From contig CAZRXG010000001.1 in assembly GCA_964603985.1 (NCBI GenBank), positions 62,001 through 126,000 on the forward strand: a DNA stretch of 64,000 nt. Direction: 5' to 3'. The stretch is from CAZRXG01 sp964603985. Lineage in GTDB: Bacteria > Chloroflexota > Anaerolineae > Aggregatilineales > UBA3940. The position numbers and the translations under genes are program-made. Position 1 is the stretch's first letter. The number at the start of each line of letters is the position of its first letter. Under the pieces are notes generated by a model. The model was not told the DNA's origin. It worked only from the letters and a program-made list of their open reading frames with translations, and searched no databases. Below, in pieces: positions 25,214 through 33,612 of the stretch.

Positions 25214-28150
25214 TCAGGCAAGTTGTCGTCTGGCGAGATCGGCGAAGAGACCCTTCTGATGGATCAATTGGTCGTATGTACCGTGCTGCACGACGCGGCC
25301 ATCTTGGAGCACATAAATCCGGTCTGCGTTGGCGATGGTGCTGAGCCTGTGGGCAATGACGATGCGCGTGGCGTCCAGGTCTTCCAGGCTTTGGCTGACG
25401 GTAGCCTGCGTCTTGCTGTCCAGCGCGCTGGTCGCTTCGTCAAAGATGACGATGCGCGGCTTCTTTACAATTGCGCGGGCGATCAGCAGCCTCTGTCGCT
25501 GCCCGCCGGAGATGGTGCCCGCGCTTTCGGTGACCAGGGTGTGCATGCCCATTGGCATTGCCTTGATGTCCTCTGCAAACCCCGCCTTCTCGGCAGCGTC
25601 CCAGGCGTCCTGAGCGCTGAGCGGCGCGGCACCAATGATGTTAGAGTGGATGGTACCAGTGAAAAGCTTGCCGTTCTGGAGGACAACCCCTATCTGCCGC
25701 CGCACTGATTGAACGTCGAGCCTGGCAAGGTCCTGGTTATCATACAGGATTGTCCCTGTGTCAGGTGTCTCAAAGCCGAGCAAGAGGCGCACCAGGGTCG
25801 ATTTGCCCGACCCGGATGGGCCTACAATGGCGACAAACTCGCCAGGCTCAAACTCAAGCGAAACGTCGTCGAGCACAATCGGCCCATCCTCGGTGTACCT
25901 GAACGATACACGGCTGACGCCGATCCTACCGGTCAGCTCTCCGGGATGGGATTTGGTCTCATCAACCTCCGGCAGGGCCTCCAGGATGGGCTGGGCGCTT
26001 TCGTACAGGGGGATGATGGCGATCATGGCCGTTATTGCCCCGCTCAGCGCAAGCGCGGCGGTCATGAACTGGGTAAAGGCCGTGTTAAACGCCAGAAACG
26101 AGCCGGTGGTCAGCCGGGATTGGCTGGCAAACACGACCGCCCCGAAGATCACCATAGAGACAACCACGCTGTAAAGCTCGTTGAACGTAGCCAGCCCGAC
26201 GCCCAGTAACTGTGCCCTCACCGATACCTGTTGCTGCCTCGTGAACAAGTTGGCCCAACGCGCGAACGCGCGGCGCTGCGCGCCAGCGACACGCAGCTTG
26301 GCAATGCCGTTGATCAGTTGCAGGGTTGCCCCGGAGAACCGGTTCTGGATTTCGGTGTACTCTCGCTGGTGATTCACCTGAAAATAGGTGATTACAAGCA
26401 TGACGGCCATCAGCGCGGCCACCAATGCGAGTGCGACCAGTGCCAGATGCGCATCATAGTAGAAGAGTACGATGAGACTGAAAATCGAAAACACGAACGC
26501 AAAGGCCATGGACAGCACTCGCTGAGACAGGATGGCCCGGATGGCACTGATGCTCAACGCCCGCTGCCCAAGCTCTCCGGCGGTGTAGTCGCGGAAGAAG
26601 GTGGTAGGCAGGTTCAGCAGCCGATCTGTTACGGCGGCTTGCAGCGAGGCGTCCATCCGTGTTTCGAGCCGCAGCATGGCGATGCCCTGTACGACGTTGA
26701 ACAGTGTGATCGCCAACGCACCGGCGAACAGAGCCAGCCCGATCTGGATCAGTTGGCTGCGCTGAGAGGCGGGGATGATCACGTCGAACAGGAAGCCGGT
26801 CAGGACGGGTGCCACGAGTGCCACCAGGCCCGCAAGCACACCCATCAGGATGAGCCTGCGCAGTTCGTGGAAAGTGCCTCTGAAGCCGAATTTCAGCAGG
26901 TCGGGCAGGTTGAGTGCCTTATTGGGAAATGGGCGATAAAACGTGTAAGCAAAAGGCTCCAGGGTGTAGGACAGCTTCTCTGTGACAGGTGTCGTGGTAC
27001 AGGCGACCGGGTCGTGTATCTCACAGCCCTTCGCCACCGGCAGCAGGGCAACGGGCTGTCGTGTCTCCTCCACATAGGCCAGGAGCGGACCGTTATCAAA
27101 CTGCCACCATTCATCCCGCAAGGCAACGCGCCGGAGTCTGACTCCTGACGCACGTGCGATCTCCTCCAGGGGATCGACCTGCTCCCCTTTGTCCGCTACG
27201 CCTGGGGCCGGACGGAACGTGATGCCGGTCGCGTTGCCGATGATGCGACAGGCATCTAGCAAAGGGTCTTGCCCCCCCAGATCGGCAAACCGGGCTGCAC
27301 CAGCGGGACGAAGGATGGAGGCAAGATTGGAAATAGCCCTGTCGACCCCAGAGAGTTCGGCATCAATTTTGCTCTCAAGATGGTGGCGCGCGGACTCCTC
27401 GATGTCGATGGTGCGCTTTTGGAGGGCGGTCATCACCAGACTGTGAAACTGCTCAAGGTCTTCCCAGAACCCCTCCTGCCCCAGCCGGGCCTCCGTGCGG
27501 GTAGTGGTCAGGGTGCTGGGCTCAGTGGCCGTGATCCAGGAGCGGTGCGTCACCGGGCAGTAGTGACCTTCGCCTGGCAGGGGCCAATCTGAGCAGCCCG
27601 CGAACTCGGAGGCCCCTGTGACGTGGGATACCCAGAGCACCTCGCGCAGCGGACGAAGGTTGGTATCCTCCGGTACCTCGTATTCCTGCTCAGCCTGGAG
27701 GTGCGTGTACTCGCGTGGGGGAAGGTTATCGAGGATGCCCAGGGAGATGCCCGTTATCCAGTGATCGATCAACGTGGCGACCAGGGGCTTGAAACCCTCA
27801 TCCTTCGAGAGGTCGGCCAGCGTTTCCCGGCTCACCTTCAGCACCTCGGTGCCGGGCTTTCCGCTCACCAACAGCCGGACCGAGCTGTCGGCTGTTACGC
27901 CGAACAAGGCCGATCCGGCTCTGGCGCTGAACAGGTAATGGCGTGTCCCCGGTTCTCCATTGTCCTGGATCTTGACCAAAAAGACGTCAACGTCCCCCGC
28001 GTAGGTAATCCAGCATGAAGCGTCGTCATCCAGCACCAGGGGCCTGTTGGCTGCAATCGGCAGAGAAACACTGTCGCGGTAGCGAAGCCTGAGCAGGAAC
28101 AACTCCCAGGCTTCTGTGCCGCTCAGGGTGATATGGGTACTGTCGCTCAT
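25214..28150 (-). CDS. NHLM-type peptide export ABC transporter (permease/ATPase, no peptidase)
   Basis: 978 residues. The first 400 or so are non-membrane and include a cyclic-nucleotide-domain-like segment, as is usual in the NHLM/NHLP bacteriocin exporter class. An ABC membrane domain follows (spans from LILMGVLAGLVALVAPVLTG near residue 440). The ATPase shows GPSGSGKSTLVRLLLGFETP, TISGGQRQRLLIARAI and IVIFDEATSALDSK. It lacks the C39 peptidase carried by its partner encoded just upstream; the two probably form a heterodimer exporting leader-peptide-tagged products. Spacing to both neighbours is below 30 bp. Confidence 0.92.
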   Translation of the reverse strand: MSDSTHITLSGTEAWELFLLRLRYRDSVSLPIAANRPLVLDDDASCWITYAGDVDVFLVKIQDNGEPGTRHYLFSARAGSALFGVTADSSVRLLVSGKPGTEVLKVSRETLADLSKDEGFKPLVATLIDHWITGISLGILDNLPPREYTHLQAEQEYEVPEDTNLRPLREVLWVSHVTGASEFAGCSDWPLPGEGHYCPVTHRSWITATEPSTLTTTRTEARLGQEGFWEDLEQFHSLVMTALQKRTIDIEESARHHLESKIDAELSGVDRAISNLASILRPAGAARFADLGGQDPLLDACRIIGNATGITFRPAPGVADKGEQVDPLEEIARASGVRLRRVALRDEWWQFDNGPLLAYVEETRQPVALLPVAKGCEIHDPVACTTTPVTEKLSYTLEPFAYTFYRPFPNKALNLPDLLKFGFRGTFHELRRLILMGVLAGLVALVAPVLTGFLFDVIIPASQRSQLIQIGLALFAGALAITLFNVVQGIAMLRLETRMDASLQAAVTDRLLNLPTTFFRDYTAGELGQRALSISAIRAILSQRVLSMAFAFVFSIFSLIVLFYYDAHLALVALALVAALMAVMLVITYFQVNHQREYTEIQNRFSGATLQLINGIAKLRVAGAQRRAFARWANLFTRQQQVSVRAQLLGVGLATFNELYSVVVSMVIFGAVVFASQSRLTTGSFLAFNTAFTQFMTAALALSGAITAMIAIIPLYESAQPILEALPEVDETKSHPGELTGRIGVSRVSFRYTEDGPIVLDDVSLEFEPGEFVAIVGPSGSGKSTLVRLLLGFETPDTGTILYDNQDLARLDVQSVRRQIGVVLQNGKLFTGTIHSNIIGAAPLSAQDAWDAAEKAGFAEDIKAMPMGMHTLVTESAGTISGGQRQRLLIARAIVKKPRIVIFDEATSALDSKTQATVSQSLEDLDATRIVIAHRLSTIANADRIYVLQDGRVVQHGTYDQLIHQKGLFADLARRQLA

Positions 28151-28179
28151 CAGTTACCTTTGAGTGACGCCTGCCGGGC

Positions 28180-30432
28180 CTATAAGACTTCCAGTATCGA
28201 GTCGAGGCGCGATTTCTGTGCGTCGTATTCCTCTGAGGCCATTAACTGCCCGTATAGGCCGTCAGTTTTCATCAACTCATCATGGGTGCCGCGCTGCACG
28301 ACCTTCCCGTTGTCCAGCACAATGATTTCGTCGCAATCTCTGATGGTGCTCAGGCGGTGAGCCACGATGAGACAGGTGCACCCCCGATGTCGGAGGTTCT
28401 CGTCGATGATCTGCTCCGTTAAGGGGTCGAGGGCACTGGTTGCCTCGTCCAGCACCAGTATAGTCGGCTCACTGACCAGCGCCCTGGCTATCTCTAGACG
28501 TTGCCGCTGGCCGCCGCTGAAGTTCTGTCCATCCTCTTCCAGCAGGGCATCATATCCACCAGGCCGGGCGGCGATGTCATCGTGAATGCCCGCATCCTGA
28601 GCCGCCCGGATAACGTTGACGTCGGGGACGGTAGAATCCCACAGGGTGAGATTCTCCCGGATGGTGCCCTCAAACAGCACAATGTCTTGATCCACCATTG
28701 CTATTGAGTTGTATACCAGCACCGGGGGGATCTCATCGCGGGGCCAGCCGTCAAACAGAACCTCACCGCTCCAGGGCTGGTACAGGCCGACGACCAGCTT
28801 CGCCACCGTTGACTTTCCGCTGCCTGTTGCGCCAACCAGAGCCACCCGCCAACCGGGTTTAAGATCCAGATTGAGATTTTCGATCAACGGTGGGGCGAGC
28901 GGATTGTATCCAAAGGTGACATCACGCAGTTCCAGATGGCCGATCAACTTGGCGCTCTGTCGTCCTCCCTGCTCCCTGGTCGGGAAGCCCGAATAGGCGT
29001 ATTTATCCGGCTTGTACCGAAGGATGTCGTCAAGACGACCCATGTCTCCCTCAACCTCCTGGATGGTCCCGCCCAGTTGCACAAGCTGGTTAACCGGGCC
29101 GAGAAAACTGGCCATCAGGCTCTGAAAGGCAACCAGCATTCCCATTGTGATCTGATTGTCCATCACGCGCAGGCTGCCCAACACCAGAATCACGAGTGTG
29201 TTGAGGGCAGTCAACAGGGTTGGGATGGCGGTGAGGAACAGATTGGACAGGCCGAGCTGCTGCTGAGCGTTCAGGGTCTTGGCCTGGTACCCTGCCCAGC
29301 GGGAGAAGAAATCCGTTTCGGCACCGCTGGCTTTGAGAGTCTCGATGATTTTCAGGCCGTTGAAGGTTGTGCCAATCAACTTACCGGTTTCTTGCAGCAG
29401 GCCCATGTTGGCATCTACCCTGCTGCGGGAGATGAGGCGCAGCGCAATGAAGTTGAGCAGCGCGATGCTGACGCCGACGATGGTCAGCACGACATCGTAC
29501 TGCAACATCAGAGCGACATAGAAAATAAGGAGCAGGATGTTAAGAACCGTCGTCGCAAGGTCGCCGGATAGTAACTGAGCTACCTTGTCATTGAGAGCCA
29601 CCCGTCCGCCGACCTCGCCTGCATAGCGCTGGTTGAAAAACTCGACCGGCAGGCTCAGCACGTGCCAGAAAAACTTACTGGACATGCCCACGGCGAGTTT
29701 GGTCTGGAGCCGCAGCAGGAAAAGGCGTTGCAGCCAGGTCAGGACGGCACGAAGCAGAGCCGTGACGGCCATCCCAATGAGCAGGGGGGCTATCCAGTTC
29801 TGACCGCCGATCAGGATGTTGTCGACAAACACCCGGCTGAAGGTCGGGATGATCAACCCGGTAAAGACGACGCCCAGGCTGGCAAGAGCCACATAGAACA
29901 CGGCTGCCTCCGAACCGGCCAGCCGTTTCCTTAGACTGGGAATAAGGGTGCTCTTTGCACCGCCTTTCTTGAAGTCCGGCCCCGGCTTTATGGACATAGC
30001 CACGCCGGTGAAGGAGCGATCAAACTCCTCGTGAGTGACCCTTCGCGGCCCTACAGCAGGGTCGTTCAGGAACACTTTACTCTTGCTCATGCCCTCGACC
30101 ACGAGGAAGTGATTGAAATTCCAGAAAACGATCACCGGATAAGTTAAGTCTCCGAGGGTCTGCGGCTCTTTCCGGTAGCCCTTTGCTTCCATACCGTATT
30201 TCCGCGCCGCTTTGAGAATGTTGCTGGCTCGGCTGCCATCTCGCGAGACGCCGCACTCAATGCGCAACTCCTCCAGCGGTACGAAGAGGCCGTAATATCC
30301 CAGCACTATCCGTAGAGCGGCAGCGCCGCACTCGACGGCCTCCATCTGGATAACCGTCGGCGTGCGGGCTCGTTTCTTCTGCCAGAACCGTTTGAGGCGG
30401 GCAATAAAACCCGGCTTATCTTGGGAAGACAT
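28180..30432 (-). CDS. NHLM-type peptide export ABC transporter with C39 peptidase
   Basis: 750 residues. The N-terminal C39 peptidase has the catalytic Cys at residue 35 in MEAVECGAAALRIVLGYYG, the His in FWNFNHFLVVEG near residue 110, and a following Asp in FLNDPAVG. The membrane domain begins near residue 165. The ATPase shows GATGSGKSTVAKLVVGLYQP, FSGGQRQRLEIARALV and ILVLDEATSALDPL. C39 peptidases cut after Gly-Gly or Gly-Ala at the end of a leader peptide while the transporter moves the core out. This strongly implies a ribosomal precursor peptide encoded here or elsewhere. It is 29 bp upstream of the second exporter gene. Confidence 0.95.
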   Translation of the reverse strand: MSSQDKPGFIARLKRFWQKKRARTPTVIQMEAVECGAAALRIVLGYYGLFVPLEELRIECGVSRDGSRASNILKAARKYGMEAKGYRKEPQTLGDLTYPVIVFWNFNHFLVVEGMSKSKVFLNDPAVGPRRVTHEEFDRSFTGVAMSIKPGPDFKKGGAKSTLIPSLRKRLAGSEAAVFYVALASLGVVFTGLIIPTFSRVFVDNILIGGQNWIAPLLIGMAVTALLRAVLTWLQRLFLLRLQTKLAVGMSSKFFWHVLSLPVEFFNQRYAGEVGGRVALNDKVAQLLSGDLATTVLNILLLIFYVALMLQYDVVLTIVGVSIALLNFIALRLISRSRVDANMGLLQETGKLIGTTFNGLKIIETLKASGAETDFFSRWAGYQAKTLNAQQQLGLSNLFLTAIPTLLTALNTLVILVLGSLRVMDNQITMGMLVAFQSLMASFLGPVNQLVQLGGTIQEVEGDMGRLDDILRYKPDKYAYSGFPTREQGGRQSAKLIGHLELRDVTFGYNPLAPPLIENLNLDLKPGWRVALVGATGSGKSTVAKLVVGLYQPWSGEVLFDGWPRDEIPPVLVYNSIAMVDQDIVLFEGTIRENLTLWDSTVPDVNVIRAAQDAGIHDDIAARPGGYDALLEEDGQNFSGGQRQRLEIARALVSEPTILVLDEATSALDPLTEQIIDENLRHRGCTCLIVAHRLSTIRDCDEIIVLDNGKVVQRGTHDELMKTDGLYGQLMASEEYDAQKSRLDSILEVL

Positions 30433-30445
30433 GGCTCACTTCCGT

Positions 30446-31267
30446 TTACGGCTGGCCGACAAAGACCATGCTTATTGGCCGGACCTCTCTCAAGAGTATC
30501 TTGCCGGTTGTAAACGTGCCGCTCTGCATCTCGATCCCCGGCCCCCGAGGAGACGACCACTCATAACCGCTGGGGTTGGCGTCGTTCACCTGCAGGCGGA
30601 CATGCACTTCGATAGGGTTGCCACCGGTAGACAATCGCTGGACGAGATCCTCGCTCCCCAAGACCCGAAGCATGCCCTGCGTGGTGGCGGGGAACTTGCC
30701 GACGGACGTGACCGTCCCAAGTAAAAAGCCGTGTTCCTCTGGCCGGACTGTGGACGGCGAGAGCTGAACGTTCATGCCGGGCTCGATGTTCTTACCCTCG
30801 GTCGGTGACACGTAGAGGATCGCTTCAAGCGGCGCGTCGACCGGTTCCAGGCTGGCGAGCGTCGTGCCAGTCTGCACAAAGGAGCCTTCGCTAACCCGGA
30901 CCTCGAGTATCCGACCACCGAGCGGGCTGGTCAGGGGGGCGATTGCCTCTTCCTCAGACCGGGAGATGCGCGCGACCACATCGCCTTCGGCGACGATGTC
31001 ACCGGCCTCAATGTATATGTCGAGCACCTGGCCGGAGACCGACGCTGCAATGGTGTCGATGCCCCCACCCCGGAGCAGGATGCCTTCGCCTTGCACCGTC
31101 ACCGGAATTCTGCCTGTGAAGCCCCAGAAAATCAGGGCCGCGATCAAGCCTGCCACCGCGAGCAGTGCAAGCCAGGCCCTGAACGGGGTGACCTGCATAA
31201 GCGTGTCCAGGCGCTCAGGCGACGTCATCCGTTCCAGCGCCGATTTTCTAAACAGCTTTTCCTGCAT
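30446..31267 (-). CDS. HlyD-type membrane fusion protein of the peptide exporter
   Basis: 273 residues. One N-terminal span (AWLALLAVAGLIAALIFWGF) is followed by a biotinyl-lipoyl-like beta domain (GIDTIAASVSGQVLDIYIEA, VAEGDVVARI) and a beta-barrel part (ILYVSPTEGKNIEPGMNVQL). It is shorter than classic HlyD (about 450 residues) and has no long coiled-coil, matching the NHLM system secretion protein type. It should link the ABC exporter pair to the cell surface. It is 13 bp before the C39 exporter gene and starts with an ATG preceded by AGGCAGGA. Confidence 0.88.
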   Translation of the reverse strand: MQEKLFRKSALERMTSPERLDTLMQVTPFRAWLALLAVAGLIAALIFWGFTGRIPVTVQGEGILLRGGGIDTIAASVSGQVLDIYIEAGDIVAEGDVVARISRSEEEAIAPLTSPLGGRILEVRVSEGSFVQTGTTLASLEPVDAPLEAILYVSPTEGKNIEPGMNVQLSPSTVRPEEHGFLLGTVTSVGKFPATTQGMLRVLGSEDLVQRLSTGGNPIEVHVRLQVNDANPSGYEWSSPRGPGIEMQSGTFTTGKILLREVRPISMVFVGQP

Positions 31268-31330
31268 GATGTCCTGCCTCAGCCACGATTGGCACGGTGT
31301 TGACCCAAACTTAAGGCTAGGCCGGTGCTT

Positions 31331-31870
31331 TCACCCGCTGCCGGAGGCCCGTTCCAGTATCGTCTGAAAACGCGCTCCCGCAAGGTATACGTTATCAAGC
31401 ACCTCTTCTCCAAGTTCGTCCGAGTCGACTTCCCCTTCTTGCAGAGCATGTGCGCCAGCGTAACCAAACAGGCTCGTCCGGCGCAGGCGGTGGGCCAGGA
31501 AGATAGCCAGCGCCCGGTAAAAGCGTGACGCGAACCCTTCGTCCTCCAGAAGCTTGGCCCTCAGCGCAGAACGGGGGATGATGAGAACACTGCCGGAACT
31601 GGCCGCTTTGACTGTGGCCGAAGGTGGCCGCTCGTCAACGAAAGATATCTCGCCAATGATCTCGCCAGCGCCCAGGCGGACGATCTCAACACCTTTCGCT
31701 TCGAGGACAACCACAACTTCTCCCTCAAGCATGATGTACAGGGCGTCTATTGGCTGGTCTTTCTCAATCAGTATCGAACCGGTTGAGAAGTTCTCCCTGT
31801 GTCCGTTTTCAATGATCCATTCAACATCATGGTCATTGAGTTCGCCCAGGATATACAACGCCTTCCTCAT
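31331..31870 (-). CDS. Cyclic-nucleotide-binding-domain protein, exporter-associated
   Basis: 179 residues. Residues about 15-125 are a cNMP-binding (CRP-type) beta-roll: NFSTGSILIEKDQPIDALYI, GAGEIIGEISFVDERPPSAT (the phosphate-binding cassette position) and VLIIPRSALRAKLLEDEG. No helix-turn-helix follows, so it is not a CRP-type transcription factor. The remaining 50 residues are helical (FYRALAIFLAHRLRRT). Stand-alone proteins of this kind accompany NHLM-type exporters. It is the first clearly recognisable gene of the RiPP operon, 63 bp before the HlyD gene and about 385 nt after the predicted transcription start. Confidence 0.85.
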   Translation of the reverse strand: MRKALYILGELNDHDVEWIIENGHRENFSTGSILIEKDQPIDALYIMLEGEVVVVLEAKGVEIVRLGAGEIIGEISFVDERPPSATVKAASSGSVLIIPRSALRAKLLEDEGFASRFYRALAIFLAHRLRRTSLFGYAGAHALQEGEVDSDELGEEVLDNVYLAGARFQTILERASGSG

Positions 31871-32017
31871 GGTGGTGCCCTCTTACTAAGGTAATCATGT
31901 GTTTTCCCCTGCAGCTCTCTGTACCCCGACCGCAGGCGGATGGGAGGACGAACAGGTAGCCCAGGAAAGCACATAACGTGGAGGCCTGGGGCCATTCTGG
32001 ACTGGCGGCCCGACCAG

Positions 32018-32036
32018 ACAATAGCGGATCTATTGT
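32018..32036. repeat. 19-bp perfect inverted repeat in the RiPP operon leader
   Basis: ACAATAG at 32018-32024 and CTATTGT at 32030-32036 are exact reverse complements separated by CGGAT. It could be an operator or a small RNA hairpin about 150 nt upstream of the first gene. Confidence 0.5.
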
Positions 32037-32262
32037 GTGACCAACAAAGTACAGAGCCGGATTTGGGGATCCCCGCAGACCGGCGGCGCGCAGACCAACG
32101 TGAAGCCAGCTCCGCAGGGTCCGGGTTTGCGGCTGATCGGCTCGATTGATACCGATCATTCTCCGACCGATCTGATGAGATGGATAGTCAGGTCGCAAGT
32201 GTCTGGCACGAGATGGAACTGCCTATTAGGAGTGCCGGCTAACATCGCATTTCCTGCCTGAC

Positions 32263-32291
32263 AGTATAGATACGGTTTGCAACCTTGACAA
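32263..32291 (-). promoter_or_regulatory. Sigma70-like promoter of the RiPP operon
   Basis: On the minus strand TTGTCA (32286-32291) and TATACT (32263-32268) are separated by exactly 17 bp. Each hexamer has one mismatch to consensus. Transcription would begin near 32256. Confidence 0.65.
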
Positions 32292-32365
32292 GCCACTGTG
32301 GAGGGTACTGCCTTTAAAGCGATCCCTTAGCCGGCTTCAAAGTGGCCGCAGTACACGATGTGGGA

Positions 32366-32392
32366 ATAAAAAAACCCCGGCGCTGGCCGGGG
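32366..32392 (-). terminator. Terminator of the small membrane protein gene
   Basis: On the minus strand CCCCGGC, a CAGC loop, and GCCGGGG (32375-32392) are followed by seven T residues (32368-32374). It lies 20 bp after the stop codon at 32413 and separates this gene from the RiPP operon. Confidence 0.85.
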
Positions 32393-32412
32393 AACTGCTG
32401 ATAATTCCTACC

Positions 32413-32610
32413 TCACTCACTTGGCTTCGAGGTAAGGAAGATGACGACCCCTACAATGAGGACTACGGCGCCAACGATCACGCCGATAAGCTGGCGGGTG
32501 CCAAAGACTCCCGGTTGGCTGCCAACGCCGATCACGTCGGCCAGGGCGAAGAGCAACACGGCGAGCAGCCCCACTACGGCCACGATTAACCCTATTGTTT
32601 TTGAGGACAT
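32413..32610 (-). CDS. Small two-span membrane protein
   Basis: 65 residues with two hydrophobic segments, TIGLIVAVVGLLAVLLFALA and LIGVIVGAVVLIVGVVIFLT, joined by a short polar loop (DVIGVGSQPGVFGTRQ). GGAG lies 10 nt before the ATG and a strong terminator follows, so the gene stands alone and is probably real. Function unknown; it could be a small integral membrane stress or accessory protein. Confidence 0.75.
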   Translation of the reverse strand: MSSKTIGLIVAVVGLLAVLLFALADVIGVGSQPGVFGTRQLIGVIVGAVVLIVGVVIFLTSKPSE

Positions 32611-32755
32611 TGGACGTTTTCTCCTTCCTTCGTGGGATGATACACAATACCACTATAGCATAAAAAGCCCGGTATGAGGTGAATCTTCTCCGTCAATCGG
32701 GGTCTGGGCCCCGCTCCTGGCGACGGCTGTCGAAGCCAGCCTTGTGGCTTGGCGA

Positions 32756-33403
32756 TCAATCTATGTGCTGCCCGTTGAGGCGGTTGTCCGAGGTTGAGAG
32801 GGAGCCAGGTGCCCCTGGCCCGGCAAAGTTGTCACCTGCCCAGCATCCATCCCCGGTGGTCCGGGCTTCTAACTCCAGGCCGGTGAAGTACGCCATGAGG
32901 TCGGAGTTGGTGCCGGGTGGGTACTCCATCGCCTGGGCATATCCCTCTACTATCAACTGCGCGTTCACGAATGTGTCCCCGACATAGACGTAGCGCAGCA
33001 GCCGCCCGAACCGGTCAACCTCGCTCCTGGCTTCCCCGCCTTCGTCTTTAACCATGGTCACGGTCTGCCCGTCCACCAGCGCCGCGTTCGCCACAAGCGC
33101 CTCGCTTCCGCACGGGTCGCCGATCTGGGGTGCGTTGATGCCGATGTAACGCACGATGATAAGTGTTCCAAGCTCAACTTCGATGGTGTTGCCGTCAAAG
33201 ACGTGGGTGACGCGCGCGACCTCCGCGTGTGGGGGGAACTCTGATGCTTCTGTAGTGGGAGTAGGAGAAAGCCGCACCAGTGCCGGAGATGGCTCCACCA
33301 CACTGCTCTGCGGGATCGCCAATACCAGAGCAGCGGCGGTAAGGACACACAGCGAGAGCAAACCAACCAGCCCGCCCAGGCCAACCATCAGCTTGCCGAT
33401 CAC
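32756..33403 (-). CDS. Membrane-anchored or secreted thermonuclease-like (SNase) protein
   Basis: 215 residues from the GTG at 33403. An N-terminal hydrophobic segment (LVGLLSLCVLTAAALVLAI) and a Pro/Ser/Thr linker are followed by a staphylococcal-nuclease fold: VTHVFDGNTIEVELG, VRYIGINAPQ, VDRFGRLLRYVYVGDTFVNA, ... EGYAQAMEYPPG. The catalytic Arg of IGI.AP region appears as VRYIGINAP, the Glu position is altered, and Asp-Arg-Phe-Gly-Arg is kept, so activity is plausible but not certain. The GTG start is chosen because AAGGAG lies 7 nt upstream, and because the longer reading from 33535 would start upstream of the predicted transcription start. Confidence 0.82.
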   Translation of the reverse strand: MIGKLMVGLGGLVGLLSLCVLTAAALVLAIPQSSVVEPSPALVRLSPTPTTEASEFPPHAEVARVTHVFDGNTIEVELGTLIIVRYIGINAPQIGDPCGSEALVANAALVDGQTVTMVKDEGGEARSEVDRFGRLLRYVYVGDTFVNAQLIVEGYAQAMEYPPGTNSDLMAYFTGLELEARTTGDGCWAGDNFAGPGAPGSLSTSDNRLNGQHID

Positions 33404-33506
33404 ACCGAAACTCCTTAGAGCGATGACGATACCTTGCAAAGTTGGAGTCTCCTTGTCGCCGGAGTATGTTGGGCCAGATCTGTCAGAAGGTGTCTGGCCT
33501 TTTGTA

Positions 33507-33535
33507 ATTATACAAATTTGACATAAATAGGACAA
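33507..33535 (-). promoter_or_regulatory. Sigma70-like promoter of the SNase gene
   Basis: On the minus strand TTGTCC (33530-33535) and a perfect TATAAT (33507-33512) are 17 bp apart. The transcription start near 33500 leaves a leader of about 95 nt before the GTG at 33403. Confidence 0.7.
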
Positions 33536-33560
33536 TTATTGAGGCTGCTCATCGATACAC

Positions 33561-33590
33561 AAAAGGGGCGCAACCGGATGGCTGCGCCCC
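33561..33590 (-). terminator. Terminator of the pheS-pheT operon
   Basis: On the minus strand GGGGCGCA and TGCGCCCC (33565-33590) form an 8-bp stem followed by TTTTGTG. It is about 20 bp after the pheT stop. Confidence 0.85.
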
Positions 33591-33612
33591 CTGCATGTCT
33601 GGCCCAGATTCG

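Larger units (their letters stand above)
31871..32412 (-). other. Long leader region of the RiPP operon
   Basis: The 542 bp between the cNMP-domain gene and the next upstream gene contain, on the minus strand, the terminator of the upstream gene (32366-32392), the operon promoter (32263-32291) and then about 385 nt of transcribed leader. The leader holds a 19-bp inverted repeat (32018-32036) and two overlapping small frames: 29 codons at 32156-32245 and 108 codons at 31833-32159, joined by ATGA. Neither frame resembles a known precursor family, so they are not called as genes. Confidence 0.5.

Noticed and set aside
32037..32261. A 74-codon plus-strand frame in the RiPP leader as a precursor peptide
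   Set aside because: It runs against the operon, has no Shine-Dalgarno site and shows no leader-like or Cys/Ser/Thr-rich core pattern.
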